Shown: positions 36,333 through 49,060, counted from the first letter of the stretch. The stretch is DNA of 64,000 nucleotides from Imbricaverruca yamaguchii (GCA_034440575.1 JAOTOL010001346.1:47501-111500); one strand, 5' to 3'. Numbers and translations: made by a program. Notes: generated by a model from the letters alone, not told the origin.

Positions 36333-36925
36333 CCCCGTCCCGGGGGAGGGGGTCTTCAACCGCCCCCTCAGGTTTTTTTCGCAGATAGTGGCCGAACGGC
36401 GCGCTGCAGCGCGCTGAAATTTGGCATACCTTTTCCCACATCAATTTGGCATGCTGTTTCAAAGTTTTGAAGTCAGATCATCTACGGTCAACGAGTTAGT
36501 CAAGGGCAAGTGAGGTCACCTAAAAAAAGTTCAACCAGTCGTCACGCTTTAACCGATACAAATATTTTAATGAAACTTTCAGCGTTTGCTCATCTTTAGG
36601 GATGCAACAAAACGTACGAGTTGATTCTTTCGTTTTTGACTACATATAAATTTTGCGTATTTGCCAAATTGCAGTTCAAATAGAGGATTCTGGCTAAAGG
36701 AAGCACTTTTTAGGGCAAGTTGACTTTCAACAACGTTTCTCGGTCTCCTCTGCCCATGGGAGAAGGAAAATGAAAGAAAACTTGAAAACTAAAAATTTTG
36801 AAATTTAAGAAAAAATAAAAATTGTATTTTGGGGGACAAAAAATGCAAAGCCATGGTCGATTTCGCTGCCCTTTTCTCATACCAAAATGAATTCCCCAGA
36901 GCCAAAAACATAATGTATGTGTTGG
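36333..36925 (+). mobile_element. CCCGTCTCGG element, copy D (3' truncated at a LINE)
   Basis: Starts CCCCGTCCCGGGGGAGGGGG and is the best match to the presumed consensus through AAAAATGCAAAGCC and the GAATTCCCCAGAGCC block. It then ends abruptly at 36925, where minus-strand LINE sequence begins, so its 3' quarter, including the CRE-like block and terminal repeat, is missing. Confidence 0.82.
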
Positions 36926-36929
36926 TGGT

Positions 36930-37874
36930 CTGGTTTTGCGGGTGTTTGTATTAGGTGGTGTTCGGTTGTCCTGGGGTTGTGGTTGTTCTGCGTTGGTGTT
37001 TGTGTTCTGTTCAGGTTGGGAGCGTGTTGTCAGAGCCGGGTAATGTTCGTTTGTGTGTGGTAGTGGTTGTTGTTGCTGTGTGCCCGGCTCTGTGCGATGA
37101 GCCGGCCACGCCGCCGGCGGGTCCAGGACCGACGCCCTGGCCCGGTACGGGTCCATGCCCTCGAGGTGGATCCGGCGGAGCACCTGGCGCTCCGCCATCC
37201 ACCGAGGGCAGGACCCATCCGAGGCCGCGTGGTCCCCCCCCCCCCGCAAAACCAGACCACAGGCGGCGCAACACAGCTCGCAGCTGTCACATGTCCCTGT
37301 GCTGTGGTGTTGGGCGCAGCGGCCGCATGTGTGGGTGTTGGCGCGGCACCCCCCGCGGAGTGGCGTACCGCTGACATTTCTTACAGCGCCGCGGGAGGGG
37401 TGCGCGTGGTGTGACCGGATACCTGAGGTATCCGGTTTTGATGTGGGGTGGTGGCTTGCGTGAGTTGAATGTCAGTATGAGCAGATGGTGTGCGGTGTAT
37501 CCTGGCCTCAGAGACGCGCGGTACACGGCGGAGACAGCCTAGTCCCCAAGCTTGAGGGCCAGCGTCTCCGCCGGTATACCGGCCATCTCCCGGGCCATGA
37601 TCGTCCCCTGGCTGGTGTTGAGGTTTGTAGCGGGTGTGATAGTGATTGGGGTGTTCTTTATGCTTTTAATTTTGGTGAGTAGGTATGCGTCAGTTTTGTT
37701 ATTTGCCTCGATTAGGAGCGCCCCGGATCTTAGGGGTTTGGCGTGTAGGGGCGCCCCTATGTAGTGGGAGATTTCTCCATCCACCAGCCAGGGGTCCAGG
37801 GTGCTCATTGGCTCCCCGTCCCCCCGGCGGCAGATGAAGAAATATCCCGAGGGTGGTGGTTCGGTGGTGGTCAT
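36930..37874 (-). pseudogene. LINE ORF1 (gag-like, zinc-knuckle) pseudogene
   Basis: ORF1 of jockey/CR1-like LINEs binds the element RNA. Reading the minus strand from a likely ATG at 37874, an RRM-like middle region contains LNTSQGTI and EMAGIPAETL, then VYRASLRPGYTAHHLLILTF. After that come cysteine clusters: C-K-K-C-Q-R-Y, CGRCAQHHSTGTC (C-x2-C-x3-H-x4-C), and C-x2-C ending in GDHAASDGSCPRW, typical of LINE gag knuckles. It is broken by an in-frame TAG at 37539-37541 (directly after LKLGD) and by a frameshift inside the first knuckle near 37345. A G-run near 37235 expands the third knuckle. The frame is otherwise maintained to the truncation at 36926. Confidence 0.75.
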
Positions 37875-38454
37875 GTTAGTGTTTATGATGGTCGGGTTCT
37901 GTTGTATTGTGATGTTGGAAAAAGAGTGTAGATGACAGGTGAGTGGCACACGGTACACTTTGACAAATTTGGCGGAGGGTAAAGAAGGGCGTGAAGAGAG
38001 CCCGACAGGTGTAACAGAGGGGGCGGATAAAGACGAAGAGTACACAAAGAAATCAGAAACTGTGCTTGAAGGGAGCACGAATAGATAGATCAGAAAAGTA
38101 TCGTGCAGAGGGCACTAGAGGGAAGATCGGGTGGGGGTTGGGGGGTTCCTGGGTGGGGGGAGTGGCGGCACCGCCGGACTGACATCGTCAAGTAGATACA
38201 GATTATAGTTGTTCCTGACAGTGTAGAAGATGTAGATCGAATAAGCAGGTGTTGAGACTCGAGCTGAACTTGGAGTGCTGCAGAAGAAGTAGAGCGTAGA
38301 GGCAGGTACAGAGGGTATAGTTGAGTTGAGCTTGACGAGGCTGGTCTTGAGGTGCTGAAGGTGCGTTAAATGGGCGGGAGGGTAGTGTTTGTGTGCAAGG
38401 AGTGGAGATGCGATGTCAGGTTGAGTCCGGTGTGTATAAGTGTGCTCTGGGGCT

Positions 38455-38535
38455 GTGTTAGTGGCTGGTGGCAGGTGGCTGGTGGCTGGTGGCTGGTGGC
38501 AGGTGGCGGTTGGCTGTTGGCAGGTGGCGTCTGGC
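38455..38535. repeat. GGCTGGT/GGCAGGT 7-bp repeat
   Basis: Around eleven tandem copies of GGCTGGT, GGCAGGT or GGCGGTT in the leader region of the LINE. On the LINE's sense strand it would encode a proline/threonine-rich run. Confidence 0.85.
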
Positions 38536-38690
38536 GTCTTCTTTCGGCCCCCGTCCGTCCTGTGGCCGCAGCTGGCGTCGTCCTCCTCTCCGTCCTCGTC
38601 CGAAAACAAGCACGAGTGCTTCGGTAGTGAGGAAGTTCACTGGTCACCATGGGCAGACGTGCAAAACCAGAAAAGTTAGGAAAGCATAAA

Positions 38691-41600
38691 ACTAAAAATA
38701 CAAATGTAAATTACCATAATGTAAAACCACTGCCCAGAGGAGCCATCAGAAGTAGATGAGCCGATTTGCCTTGCGACTCACAACGTAAACGGCTACCCAG
38801 AAGAACAGCGGAAGTAGAAGAGCCGAGTTGCAAAACATCGTTCTAACCCAACTGATAACCCTGAATGGCATGCTTAGACTAACCCGCTACTAAAAACTAA
38901 CACGTGGCGGCCGGCGTAATAGGTGATGTGGACAATTACCTCCTTGTTGGCGCCACAAAGATATCTCGGTGTTTTTCGAAAAGAGTAGGCTAAAGCCGGC
39001 ATCCTGGCAAAATCAACTTCAAAACACTCCCACCCCCACCCAAACAACAAATTATTTTGTGGAGGAGCAAAGTAAAATTGAAACCATCTAGACATCGTGG
39101 AGATGTCGGGTGCTGGGTAGGCCCAGCACCCGACTTCCGGACCTAAAATAGCACACAAACTATAACGAACATTTTCTTGACGTAAATGGTCACTTGCCTG
39201 CACATTGATTGCAAATACTGGCTTCTACAGATGTGAGGAGGCTGTGTCGTGCGTGCCTCTGCCCGTCAGGTCAGTGGTGCGTAGCCGACATCACCACACG
39301 GTGGAGAGCTGGCCAAACTCACGCGACGACGCGCGTTCACGCGTAGTGACCGGAGCAGGCGGAGGCGCTCTGGCGGCGGCGGCCGGAACTGTACCCGGCT
39401 GCCGATAAGCGTTGTTGGTGCGCGCGTGCGACCACCTGAGTGTGCCTCTGCGGCGGGTCGTCGGGGCCATGCGCAGGTGACGTCGGGTCACCTTGTCGAC
39501 GAAGCGCCCTCGCTCTGACTCTGGACACAATGGCGCATGTGTGTGGGTGCAGCGCTGTTCGGTAGTGGCCACGCTCGTTCACGTTGGAATTCATGCATTA
39601 TAATGTAGGAATTGAGGTACGGAGTGTGCGCAGCCAACGAGCAGCAACCCGGCGCCCATTAGGACGGAGGCTACACGGTTACATAGGTATACCTGTCACG
39701 TACTCGCTTTAAAGGCGGCGCAAATGGCCTTTATGGTCAGATACGCCTAACAAATAACACTCCCCTCGATTTAGGAGTGACCTGCTTTGCCTCTTGACCT
39801 TAAACGTTTGATCATGCTTGTACAGATACAAGTATCATCTACAGCTCACGAAGTCTTATTAAGCGTATCGAGAGGAACATTTGGGGGAATTTTAGTGACA
39901 AGATGGATGTCCATCCGAATGACTTGAGACCTCGATGACTCGCATGCCATAAAAATAAACGCAAGGACAAACACTATTTGATTCAGCGCTTAAAGAAGCA
40001 CTGGTGTCCGATATTCAATGAAATCGTGCAAGTTTGATAGTTACTAAATTTGATGACTCCTGCAGGACATAGATGCACCTACAAGAACCAATGACACGGT
40101 TGAGTTAACTAAATCGAAAAATGTAACTTAGGTCACTATTACTTGTGTAGTTTGCTAATTAATCCTCTCGATACAAAAATAAGTGCAAACTGCGCAGCAT
40201 CCGTTTGGCTAAGCGCATGAGCAAGCATAATTCCGACGGTTTTGGTGAAAATGCCCTTATAATTGACACTTTTTGTGGCCCATTTAGGTCGCAGCGGTGA
40301 TTACAGGAAAAAAACACTTTGTCAGTAAAACGTACAACGTAGCATCCAAGATTGAAAGGCAACGCAATACTTTAAAGCTGAATGACATGCAGAGTTTTGT
40401 CATGGTACAGAGGTACAGTTGATTATATTTCAGTGAAGTCATTTGTGTGTACTGATTAGCCATAACTGTGATGCAACCTGGAAGCCACAAACATACACAG
40501 ATAACTCTGATGTGGCTTCGTCGGGCGCACCGACGAGGGCAAATGAGATGAATTCTGTCAGATGCTACCAGTCGGCTAACTGGTGCTTTGAAAATGTTTG
40601 ACGATCACTGTTTGCCGCAAACGAAGCTCGGGAACGCTGTCCGATGTGTGAAATTGCGTCGAGCGCCAGGGGAAACATAATTGAGGCTGTTTTTGCCACA
40701 TTGTGATTGCCTGTCAATATTTTGACCTCTAACATTCATGACAACACGTGAGTCACAAACTCAAACGCAAGGCTGTACATGTTCCGCCACACACTTCGAG
40801 AACCTTTCCTAATGTCATTGATTGTAGCATAATCATGGTAGGCTCGTCACTGATCAATACGTTTAATCACCCCTCTCTGTTGCAAATGTGACTAAAACCA
40901 CACAATGTGGGCGGTTTTGTCAAACGCCTTGAGAAATATAATGGAGTCATTATTTGTCGAAGTCACAAATGTACATCCCCCAGACCTGAAATTTCGACTG
41001 CTCATGAACGTCACAAATATCAGCATCAGAAAGCCAATTACCCTCCCTGAGTTGCCCGATGCAACATTAAAAAGTGTACGATTGCTACAACCGTTCGTTG
41101 ATCTCCGAGTGTATAATGACGCATTCACGGGACAAATGTGAATACCGTGCATATGGTATAGGAAACATTTACAGCCGTGTCCAGTAGTCTAATTGCTTAT
41201 GTGTGGAAATTACAATGATCCACTGGATGAGCTCTAACTTTCAATATCACATCACGCTGACCCACAAAGGTCATCCGTAGGCTACACCTGTTCGAGTCAG
41301 GAGTGGTGCGTTGCATGTCGATCAGGACGACAAACTATCATTGTCAGCCGTGTTACGGAAAATGACACAGGCCACTCGGTCCTGAATCCAGGGGCTGATC
41401 CAGTCCGCCTCAGTTTGAAATTAAATTGGCGGTGAAGTCCTGAGAGTACAGCTATCGCAAGTGTTCTGAATGCTAAATTATGAACTATTGTGAATTATTA
41501 ATGGCCAGGTCACGTAATTTTCGCGCCGAATTCGTTTTGGATGTGAGTGAGTGTCGTTAATAAACACGATTATAAAACTGTACCTTTTGCGAAGCTGGCT

Positions 41601-43424
41601 GATCGTCACGTTTGTGACGCATGGTGGTGATTAATGCAAATTCCGCGAACGCTAATCCCTAACAGCCAACATGTAAAGAAGAGGGCCAACCTTGATTAGA
41701 TAGAAGTGGATTTGTATTTGTGGAATAGAATGTTTGCACAATTTCTTAAACATGTCGAAAATTATGGTAATCCGATCTGAAGTTGCCTGCAAGGGGGAGC
41801 ATATCGTTTTATCTTTGTGACACTCCTTACATTTTCCTGAGCTTCTGGAAAATCGCTGGCTTCAGTGGTTCATCACATATTTCCAGGTACGTGAACTTAA
41901 CCGGATTTGTTACATTGGTCTTTGCACGTCTCAATGTGCTCGACTGGTTTCAGTTTGCGTATCATCGATGTTGAAGCACCAAATCGCATTTGTTTTACGA
42001 TCAGAGTCCGAAAGCTCCGACGAAGACCGTGTGACTGACTGCACCCGGACATTGACCTGCTTAACCTGACCTGCAAGATCGATCAAAAGAAGTTGACGCA
42101 ATAATTCAATAAACTGAAAGTTCAGGTATATAGCTGATGATGTTATTTCCCGCTTATCTTCATCTGGCTATCGCATGCTAATGAGGAAGGGAGTCAAATT
42201 ATGCGGGAAGTGCGTGACTTCCTAGTCCCTGCTTTCCAGGGACTAGGATATTCTGCCGTACTGCAAGGGCTAGGACAGAATATGATCAAATCAAAGTATA
42301 TTTTCCATGCGCCGTCCACCAGAAGGACCGTGTTGTGCGGAGGGAAGTGTGGGAGTGTGCACTGACATTTTCCGACTCAACTTTGAGAGAAACAAGTTAC
42401 AAATTAGAATTGAAGGATGAGATTTGACATTGAAGAGCACATGCCTCTCCATAGGTGCATACAGCGACACATGCAAGTGGTTCCATGGACTGACAGGAAA
42501 GGTATCCATTATACGACTATCCATGAGAGTTCAAAGGCGTCAAAGTCATCATAAGGCGAAAGTCAGCTCCATTGCTCTTACATGGTCAATCAGGATGCAC
42601 AAGTGATCGAAAATGCCATAAATGTACCACCAATATGCCTTGGGATATCACAAAGCGGCTTTGTCATTTCTCTCCAATCCATAGGTATATACTAATTTAC
42701 CTCGAACGTTATGTACGCTTAGATGGGCATTTCGGAGATGTGGATGCAATTACATGGACGGAAAAACTGCAGGATATCCAAAGAACTTAGAATCCATTAG
42801 AAATGGAAGAAATTGAAGGCGATAAGCAACATGTCGAGCAAATATTGTTTATCTTCTCCGGAAAAGTAATGTAGGTAGTAACATGAAACTACATCTGCCA
42901 TGCAGTTGCAAATTAATACAAGTGCCTACCTACCTGGGAAGGTGTGTAGTGCAGGTGATGCCAATAGGAAAATGGCATTTGCATTTTCCTTGAAGTTGTA
43001 CATAAATATAGTTGGTGTCTTGTCGCACATGAAGTTTAGGATGAATGTCTGCAGAAGAGAAAAACAAACATTTACGTTTGGAAATTATCATGTTGACATA
43101 GTTTAAATGAGCATGTAGTTGACCAGCCCAACAGTACATTTGCCAAACCGAAGCACATGTTGCAGACATTTCAAGAAGACCCAATATAAACTATTATGCT
43201 GATGTATTATAAAAAGCTGCAAAAGCAGGAGTTCATGTCCAAGTACAAACAAGGCACGTGCAATTTTCGTCAATTAATAATTTGCCTTTTTTGTTTTGCG
43301 CTTCGAAGCACAGTTCAGTGGAGTGGAAATGAAAGTGGAGTGAAAATGTGATATATGAAATGACGGCAAGTCAAAATTATTTGTATCCTGTCGGTTCCGG
43401 CTGATAGCGGTTCTGACAGTCACG
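38691..43424. other. Long intergenic stretch upstream of the host gene
   Basis: AT-rich, with no gene I can support. A GC/CpG-rich island at 39240-39560 stands out and could be a promoter or a non-coding first exon; CCCGTCAG-GTCAGT near 39268 is a possible but weak donor. A perfect hairpin lies at 42221-42247. Confidence 0.4.
42221..42247. repeat. Perfect 11-bp hairpin
   Basis: CCTAGTCCCTG - CTTTC - CAGGGACTAGG: eleven perfect pairs around a five-base loop. No T-run or gene context explains it. Confidence 0.85.
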
Positions 43425-43455
43425 ATGAGGCTTCTGTCTCTTTTCGGAAGAAGCG
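43425..43455 (+). CDS. Possible first coding exon of the 43-53 kb gene
   Basis: An ATG in the context GTCACGATGAGG opens a ten-codon stretch (MRLLSLFGRS) ending at a strong donor, AAGCG|GTGAGTA (intron from 43456). It leaves phase 1, one base of the next codon, which is what the predicted exon at 46047 needs: two leading bases before its open frame. Nothing else supports it; a GTGAGT donor in a matching phase can occur by chance. The presumed 5' untranslated part would lie just upstream. An RNA-seq junction from 43455 to 46047 would settle it. Confidence 0.25.
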
Positions 43456-46046
43456 GTGAGTACCATCTCCACGGGTTGCGAATTGCCGTCGTCTGTGGAC
43501 GTTTCTAGTTGAGTAGGTGTCGTCCGCTTTCTTGTTGTGTAAAGGGAAACTGTTAGGTGGAGCGTAGACAATACTTTTACTCTATCTTGCAGAGAGCGCG
43601 CTGCATTGAGATGTAATCCAATAACCTGTCCGTATGAATATCTCTCACAGTTGTTCTTTTTGCGTCAAACTAAGCAATGCAACACGAAACAGCCGAGGCT
43701 TGGATTTGCTCCCTGCATCTATTTGTTAGCTGCAGATACTTGCACGCAACAATGTATTTCGAAAACGTAATCAAGACATGTGCTTGGCGATGCAATCAGC
43801 AGGAATTTAATCACATTTATATCCACGCTCACTGTCAGACTAGGACTACACCAAAAACTTGTTATGACAATTATTAGATGCTTGCGTAGTACCTAATTGT
43901 TAATGCATTTGATGGTTTGATAGGTACATATTTGACCACAGACTAGTGACTTTGACCATTAACCTGACGCTACTTGACGCTCAACTAGTCCTACAACCAC
44001 CATATATGGAAACAGATGACAGTCTTTCAAAACATAGCACCTCCCCAAATACAAAGACTGTACAAATACTGGCGATGTTACATGAAATGTGCACACTCTT
44101 AGCCACAGCCATACCTTAGCCTTAGCCTTAGCCACAGCCAAATCAGCCAAAATTAATCTGGTTGAAGTATGTTGGTGTTTCAAGGTGCTAGGAGACCGCA
44201 CCGATAGTTTGTGAAGTATGCGCAGGGGCGAAACTTCTTCTAATTGCCTGCACTCTGGGAAATTCGACCAGCCTTGCACCTCCCCTCGAAACAACAAGAA
44301 CAAAGACGTCCCTACGAAATCGAACCCGTCACCTCAAACTCCCTAAATTCCATTTCTTCTCCTTTCTTCCGAAGAAGTGTACACGATTGAGAACTCTGTG
44401 AGGTGAGTATGTAGATTGTCCGCATTTTGTTTTGTTTTTTTTTACTTGAATAATACACCTCTTCATTTGTAAAGGACCGGATCCCAAGTAAAACTGCACG
44501 ACCAGTAGTGATGGCCTTAGCGAAGATGTTCTTTACGAAAAAAGGTACGTGGCGAATGCAACTTTGATAAGGATTTTGAACACCACCCTTCATGCTGCAA
44601 GTTCCGTCACCCAATCCACTAGCAATTAAACCTCAATCTATCCGAGCTATCAACCGCAATGGCTGCCTACAGTTGCAGTTGTTGAAAAGGTGCCTACATT
44701 TCATTTTGCTTATTTTATCGACTATTCAGCTTACTTGTTTCATGAAAATGCATTCGAAACATTCTATATTACCCATATCGGTAGCTTCATGATCAGGACT
44801 CCCTCTGATAGTCTTTCAGACTTCTCATTAGCACTCCGTTATATAATCTGACTCCGTTAGGCACCCATATCGGTAGCTTCATGATCAGGATTCCCTCTGA
44901 TAGTCTTTCAGAATTATCATTAGCATTCCGTTGGGTAATCTGACTCACCTAATAAGCCAATTGCTGCTGCTGAACCATCGTGATATTTCCAACGCACATT
45001 CATGCAATACCAAGCTTATCTAGCCACGACCGATACAAACTTCTAGACGCTCAGTAAAAAAAAAACACAAATTGTGCTCTCAAGGAGTGCTAAAACAGAC
45101 TGAGTGTTCTTGCAGCCCAAGCCAGATACGAAGCTGCGCATGCTGTGAAGCTGTCCATCGGACAACCAGGTGCAGCCAATGAATATTCTCTCCGTTATCA
45201 AGTCCCCACGACATTTAAATATCATGCAGAACACCAGATATTATAAATACTGAGAAGATTTCAGGATGGCTACAAAATACCGTTGATGATTAGTCATCTT
45301 TCCTCTTTGTTCGTGCACAATGCGGTTACACCTTGTTTTTGATGCCCATCCTCAATAGGCATCCTCAAATTAACCGCATCAGGCACTTCCTGGAAACATG
45401 ACCTATCCATGGCCGAGACAAAGTTTCCGCTGCATTTTTTTATAGACTTCAGTTGCAGATCAATGCATGCATTATCAGAACAGACGTGTCTACTCGGGGC
45501 TTCTGTATGACTGTTGTTTTTGTTATCGGGGTGAGAACTCCAACTTAGCGAGTTCCTCAGCATTTTCTCCGCTGTCCGGAGATGAAATGTATCGTTCTTG
45601 GTTCTGCGATATCCAAATTCATTCAACGGCTGACTAGCCGTCCGCCACGACGCTGCCTGGCTCAACCTTGGCAGACTGTCAAATCGCCTACTAGTACATG
45701 TTTCGAGGCTGCCGAGTCAATTTAGATGTTCCTCATACTAGTTCAACGACAATGCAATAAATGGATTGCAAAAAGATAGGGTCGGCCTTTGCATGAAGCA
45801 AAGAAGTTGGAAAGCACTGTGACTAAGACGTGCTGCATGCCCTTGGGTGATTTCAGATAGTAATACAACGAGAGCTTTCGACGCTCAAGCCCTTCCTCCT
45901 GTGCTGGACGATGTACATTTTGGGTTATTAGCTGAGGACGTGAACTTGTGAGCATATGCTTGATATCAAATTTTATTGTTTGCCATCAGCATAGGAGTTG
46001 TGAATGCTTCAGCCTCGGAACTAATGCCGCCAACTGTTGTCCACAG
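43456..46046. other. Presumed intron or intergenic DNA
   Basis: AT-rich. It contains the 92-bp duplication at 44771-44950. A 123-residue minus-strand frame (45294-45665) has no recognisable domain and is not called. Confidence 0.35.
44771..44950. repeat. 92-bp two-copy tandem duplication
   Basis: ACCCATATCGGTAGCTTCAT begins copies at 44771 and 44863. They differ at several positions through GATAGTCTTTCAGA and TAATCTGACTC. Confidence 0.92.
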
Positions 46047-46119
46047 TGGCGGCGCAAGAGCGATCGGGCGGCATGAGGCGCGTCCGACGTTCTGCACGCG
46101 CACAAAGACTCGGCTTCAG
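46047..46119 (+). CDS. Predicted small internal exon of the 43-53 kb gene
   Basis: A 73-bp GC-rich island in AT-rich DNA, bounded by an acceptor (GTTGTCCACAG|T) and a consensus donor (TTCAG|GTGAGC). In the frame that begins at 46049 it is open and encodes an arginine-rich segment (AAQERSGGMRRVRRSARAQ and onward). It ends with two bases of an arginine codon (AG), which the first base of the exon at 47502 completes (AG|G), so phases agree. An in-frame ATG at 46073 could be the start if there is no upstream coding exon. Support is structural only. Confidence 0.5.
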
Positions 46120-47501
46120 GTGAGCTGTAAAACTAGCCTAGTGGTCATCGAATTCACAGCGAATTCATAAAGATTCATCCACAGAGATGTTAGCAAGCAG
46201 TAGTGTATGGCATAATTAGTGGCTTTCGGTAGGTTCCACTTAAATAAACACGGTGACAAAAGTATGTGGAATCACATACTATGTTTGAACATGAACTGTC
46301 ATAACCGAATATCAAATATGGAAATTATATATAGAACGGAACGCCCAAGCCCCGTCGACTTCCTCTCGAAGCAGAGACCGGGTGCGGCGAATGTATGATG
46401 CTCCCAGGATTTCTGGATCAGTCGGAACCATCGGAATCGGCTTTTCTATGCAATTTCATGTCGGCACTCTTAGGGTCTTGAGTCCAAATCCTAGGCCCTC
46501 AACTATCCAAAGAGACTCAATGCGCAAGGTTTCCGTCTAATTGGATACAGGTTTGTTGGAGGGAGATGTGGTCTTGCTCATAAAAGAAATACATGAAATA
46601 CCTCACGATATTGACCGTGATAAGCCCTATAGAAAACCTCATACGTTAGCCAATCGAATATGAATTGTTGAAAAAGGTTTAGGCGAAATATAAATGTGCG
46701 ATACAATTGGTTTGTATTCAGCTGTATTACATAGCTGACATGTTTGTATATAGCTGACACATTAACAGATGTCAGCAACAATTGATGTCAAGCAAAGAAC
46801 AAGTTTCGAAAGGTGTTTTGAAATGAGTTTAGAAGCTTGCATGCTAAGCCAACGTACACCTTCAAAAAATATCACGCCAGTAGCAGTGACTGAGCCAAGA
46901 GAGTGTAATCAAGAGGACAGAAGGGACTGGTGTGGAATCATTCCATCCTGTTTCTTTGCTTCTTAATTGCACCTATAGAACACCTTCATGACGGATAGTT
47001 AGTTCTTACCTTATGTCAGCATCAATTGCCTTGTGCGATTAAAATAAACCACAGGGGACTGGGCCACTCCCACAATATGCTCACAGGAGTCATCCACATG
47101 CCGAAATCAAGGTATACACATAAAAAGTATCTAATCTTGTCGTGCTGTCGATGTAAACTTTGGTCGGCTTCACTGATGATGCTGCCTGTGCATGCTTTTT
47201 CATTTCTTTCTTTTTGAAATTGCTCAAGATATGGATTCCAGTTCACTGACTTTTCGAGGAACTTATACTCCAGATCACTGACATTCTGAGGAGGTGCCGT
47301 GCAAGCTGACTATGCTTGCGATTGCTGAAATCGCATTGTATGTTGGATCGAAACTATGTCGTCGATTAATATGTAGCGCACATAGATGAGGATTAGTCTG
47401 GGCACGCTATAGGGTTCTATACCACTCCACCCGATGGCTCATGGCTGGGAAGCCCATCAGTTCAGTGCTACGTTCTAACGGTCTGTTTCTTTTTCATTTA
47501 G
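46120..47501. other. Predicted intron
   Basis: Begins GTGAGC and ends with a strong polypyrimidine tract and acceptor, TCTGTTTCTTTTTCATTTAG. AT-rich inside, with no coding features seen. Confidence 0.5.
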
Positions 47502-49060
47502 GAAGCAGCTTCGCACATTCATGTGCTTTACGACTGAAGAGAAGTTGGCTCAGGGCGCCAGTCAGGGCAAACGGAGGCGGAAGCGGGGCTCGTTGTCACA
47601 GCATCTGCGTCTGACCGAATCCTCTGAGGATCAGTCATCATCGCTGGACGTCATGAGTCGGCTGGTGATGCGGCCTAGCACCTGTCCGCCGCAGGCACGC
47701 AAGTTACCCACCGTCACCGAGGTGGAGCTGTGTCACGAGGGAGCACGCAGTGGGTCCACTGGCGATCGGCCAACAGCAGACGCGTCACACTCTGCTGCGG
47801 ACGACGTGACAAAGCTTCCTGCGTCTACACCGGACGACGGCGAATCATGGATCACGCATGGACCATCCTCACTGACGCTGTCGTCTCTCGATGAAGAGCA
47901 ACTGAATACCTACTTGAAGATGATGATCCAACGGTGCGGAGCGGAGACCAAATCACAGGAGGAAGTGGGCTTTCCCGACCAGCAAATAGACATTGATTCT
48001 TCCGAAGCTGGAAAAACGGTTATAGCACCTGTACCGCAGGCCGACCGGTCACCGGCCACCGTGAGCCGACCAACGGACACCGAAACTGGTGACCTGCGTG
48101 CGGACGACCACGACAGCATCGAGCAGAAAAGGGCCAGAGGCAGGCTGCTGCGCGAGAAGTGTGAACAGCTCATCCGACGTCACGAGGAGATGTTCGGACC
48201 GATCGTCACATCTGCCGAGGCGTCTGGCTCGGCAGAGGCTACACCCCCAGGTGCGTCACACTGGCTGGACGAGCCTCCTCCAGAGCTGACACAGTGCGAG
48301 CCATGCGTGCCTCTCGTGCCCCACGGCACCTACCTGACCATACCTCAGGACAAAGACGAGCAGAGTGGCAACGCCGACTTTGCCGAGTGGAAACAATACT
48401 ACCGGTCGGGGCCGGTCGGTGTCTGGAAGGTCGTCCGTGACGAGCAGGATGACTGCGAGCTGGAGACAGCGACCTCTCCGACGCAAGGCACACCTGACGT
48501 TGACAGAACCTCTGACCAGAGGTGGGGTGGACTGTTTGGCGCCTTCAGAGACAGATGCAACGCGTTGTTTCGCGACGACAGGATACCGGAGGTGGCGTCT
48601 AATGGCTTTGGTGATAGCCGGTCTGCGCCTGCTGACGATGCTGTCAAACTCACCGAGGCAGTCGAGGGATCTGTAGAAACTACCATCAGTGAAGCGAAAG
48701 CCGACGAGATCCTAGATGGAATGAAGGACGAGGATATTGCGCTCTGCACGACGCACCCGCATATCATCCCCACTTTTCAGGCGTCTTGTCATGACCCTGA
48801 ATCGTACGCAGATAGTTCCTTTTGCGACTGGAAGCGTTTCTATCGCAGACCGAGGTGCAATCCAAACGCCTACGAGATGAAGAAGGAAGAGGTGGAGCCG
48901 TGCACGACGAACCCAGACATTCTTTCGAAGGTCCAGCTTCCGTGTCATGACCCAGAATCATACCGAGATGGCTCCTTCAAAGAATGGATCGACTTCTTTC
49001 GCGAGACTGCGTCAACCAAGTCTCCCTCCGGGATGGACGCAGAGGACATACCTGTTCCAC
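47502..49060 (+). CDS. Large coding exon; uncharacterised acidic protein with CHDPESY repeats
   Basis: A 519-codon open stretch of GC-rich sequence flanked by TTTCATTTAG|GAAG and CCAC|GTGAGT. The first ATG is at 47521, but the frame is open back to the acceptor, so that methionine may be internal. Counting from it: a basic cluster GKRRRKRGS near residues 17-25 (possible nuclear signal); a long acidic, Ser/Thr-rich, probably disordered region; a charged helix-like segment EQKRARGRLLREKCEQLIRR near 201-220; then three copies of a 35-40 residue motif at about 260, 407 and 459. The last two read C-T-T-x-P-x-I...C-H-D-P-E-S-Y-x-D-x-S-F-x-x-W-x-x-F-[YF]-R, and the first keeps P-H-G, the acidic turn and the F-x-x-W-x-x-Y-Y-R end. 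I do not recognise the protein. The exon ends in phase 1. Confidence 0.82.

Larger units (their letters stand above)
36926..38690 (-). mobile_element. LINE fragment: 5' region and ORF1, no reverse transcriptase
   Basis: The minus strand carries the 5' part of a non-LTR retrotransposon. It runs from a P/Q/T-rich leader region (about 38690-38080) through ORF1 to the T/N/Q-rich tail of ORF1, and stops at the junction with the inverted-repeat element at 36925. ORF2, with endonuclease and reverse transcriptase, is absent from the window. Most genomic LINE copies lose the 5' end, so keeping the 5' end and losing the 3' end points to a deletion or recombination after insertion. The exact 5' boundary is uncertain. 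Confidence 0.7.

Noticed and set aside
45294..45665. 123-residue minus-strand frame as a separate gene
   Set aside because: No recognisable domain, AT-rich random-looking composition, and no splice or promoter context.
45876..45905. GGCTTGAGCGTCGAAAGCTC (minus strand), resembling a motif found near some retroelement ends
   Set aside because: Only a short word. I found no reverse transcriptase or second end nearby, so it is not enough to call an element.
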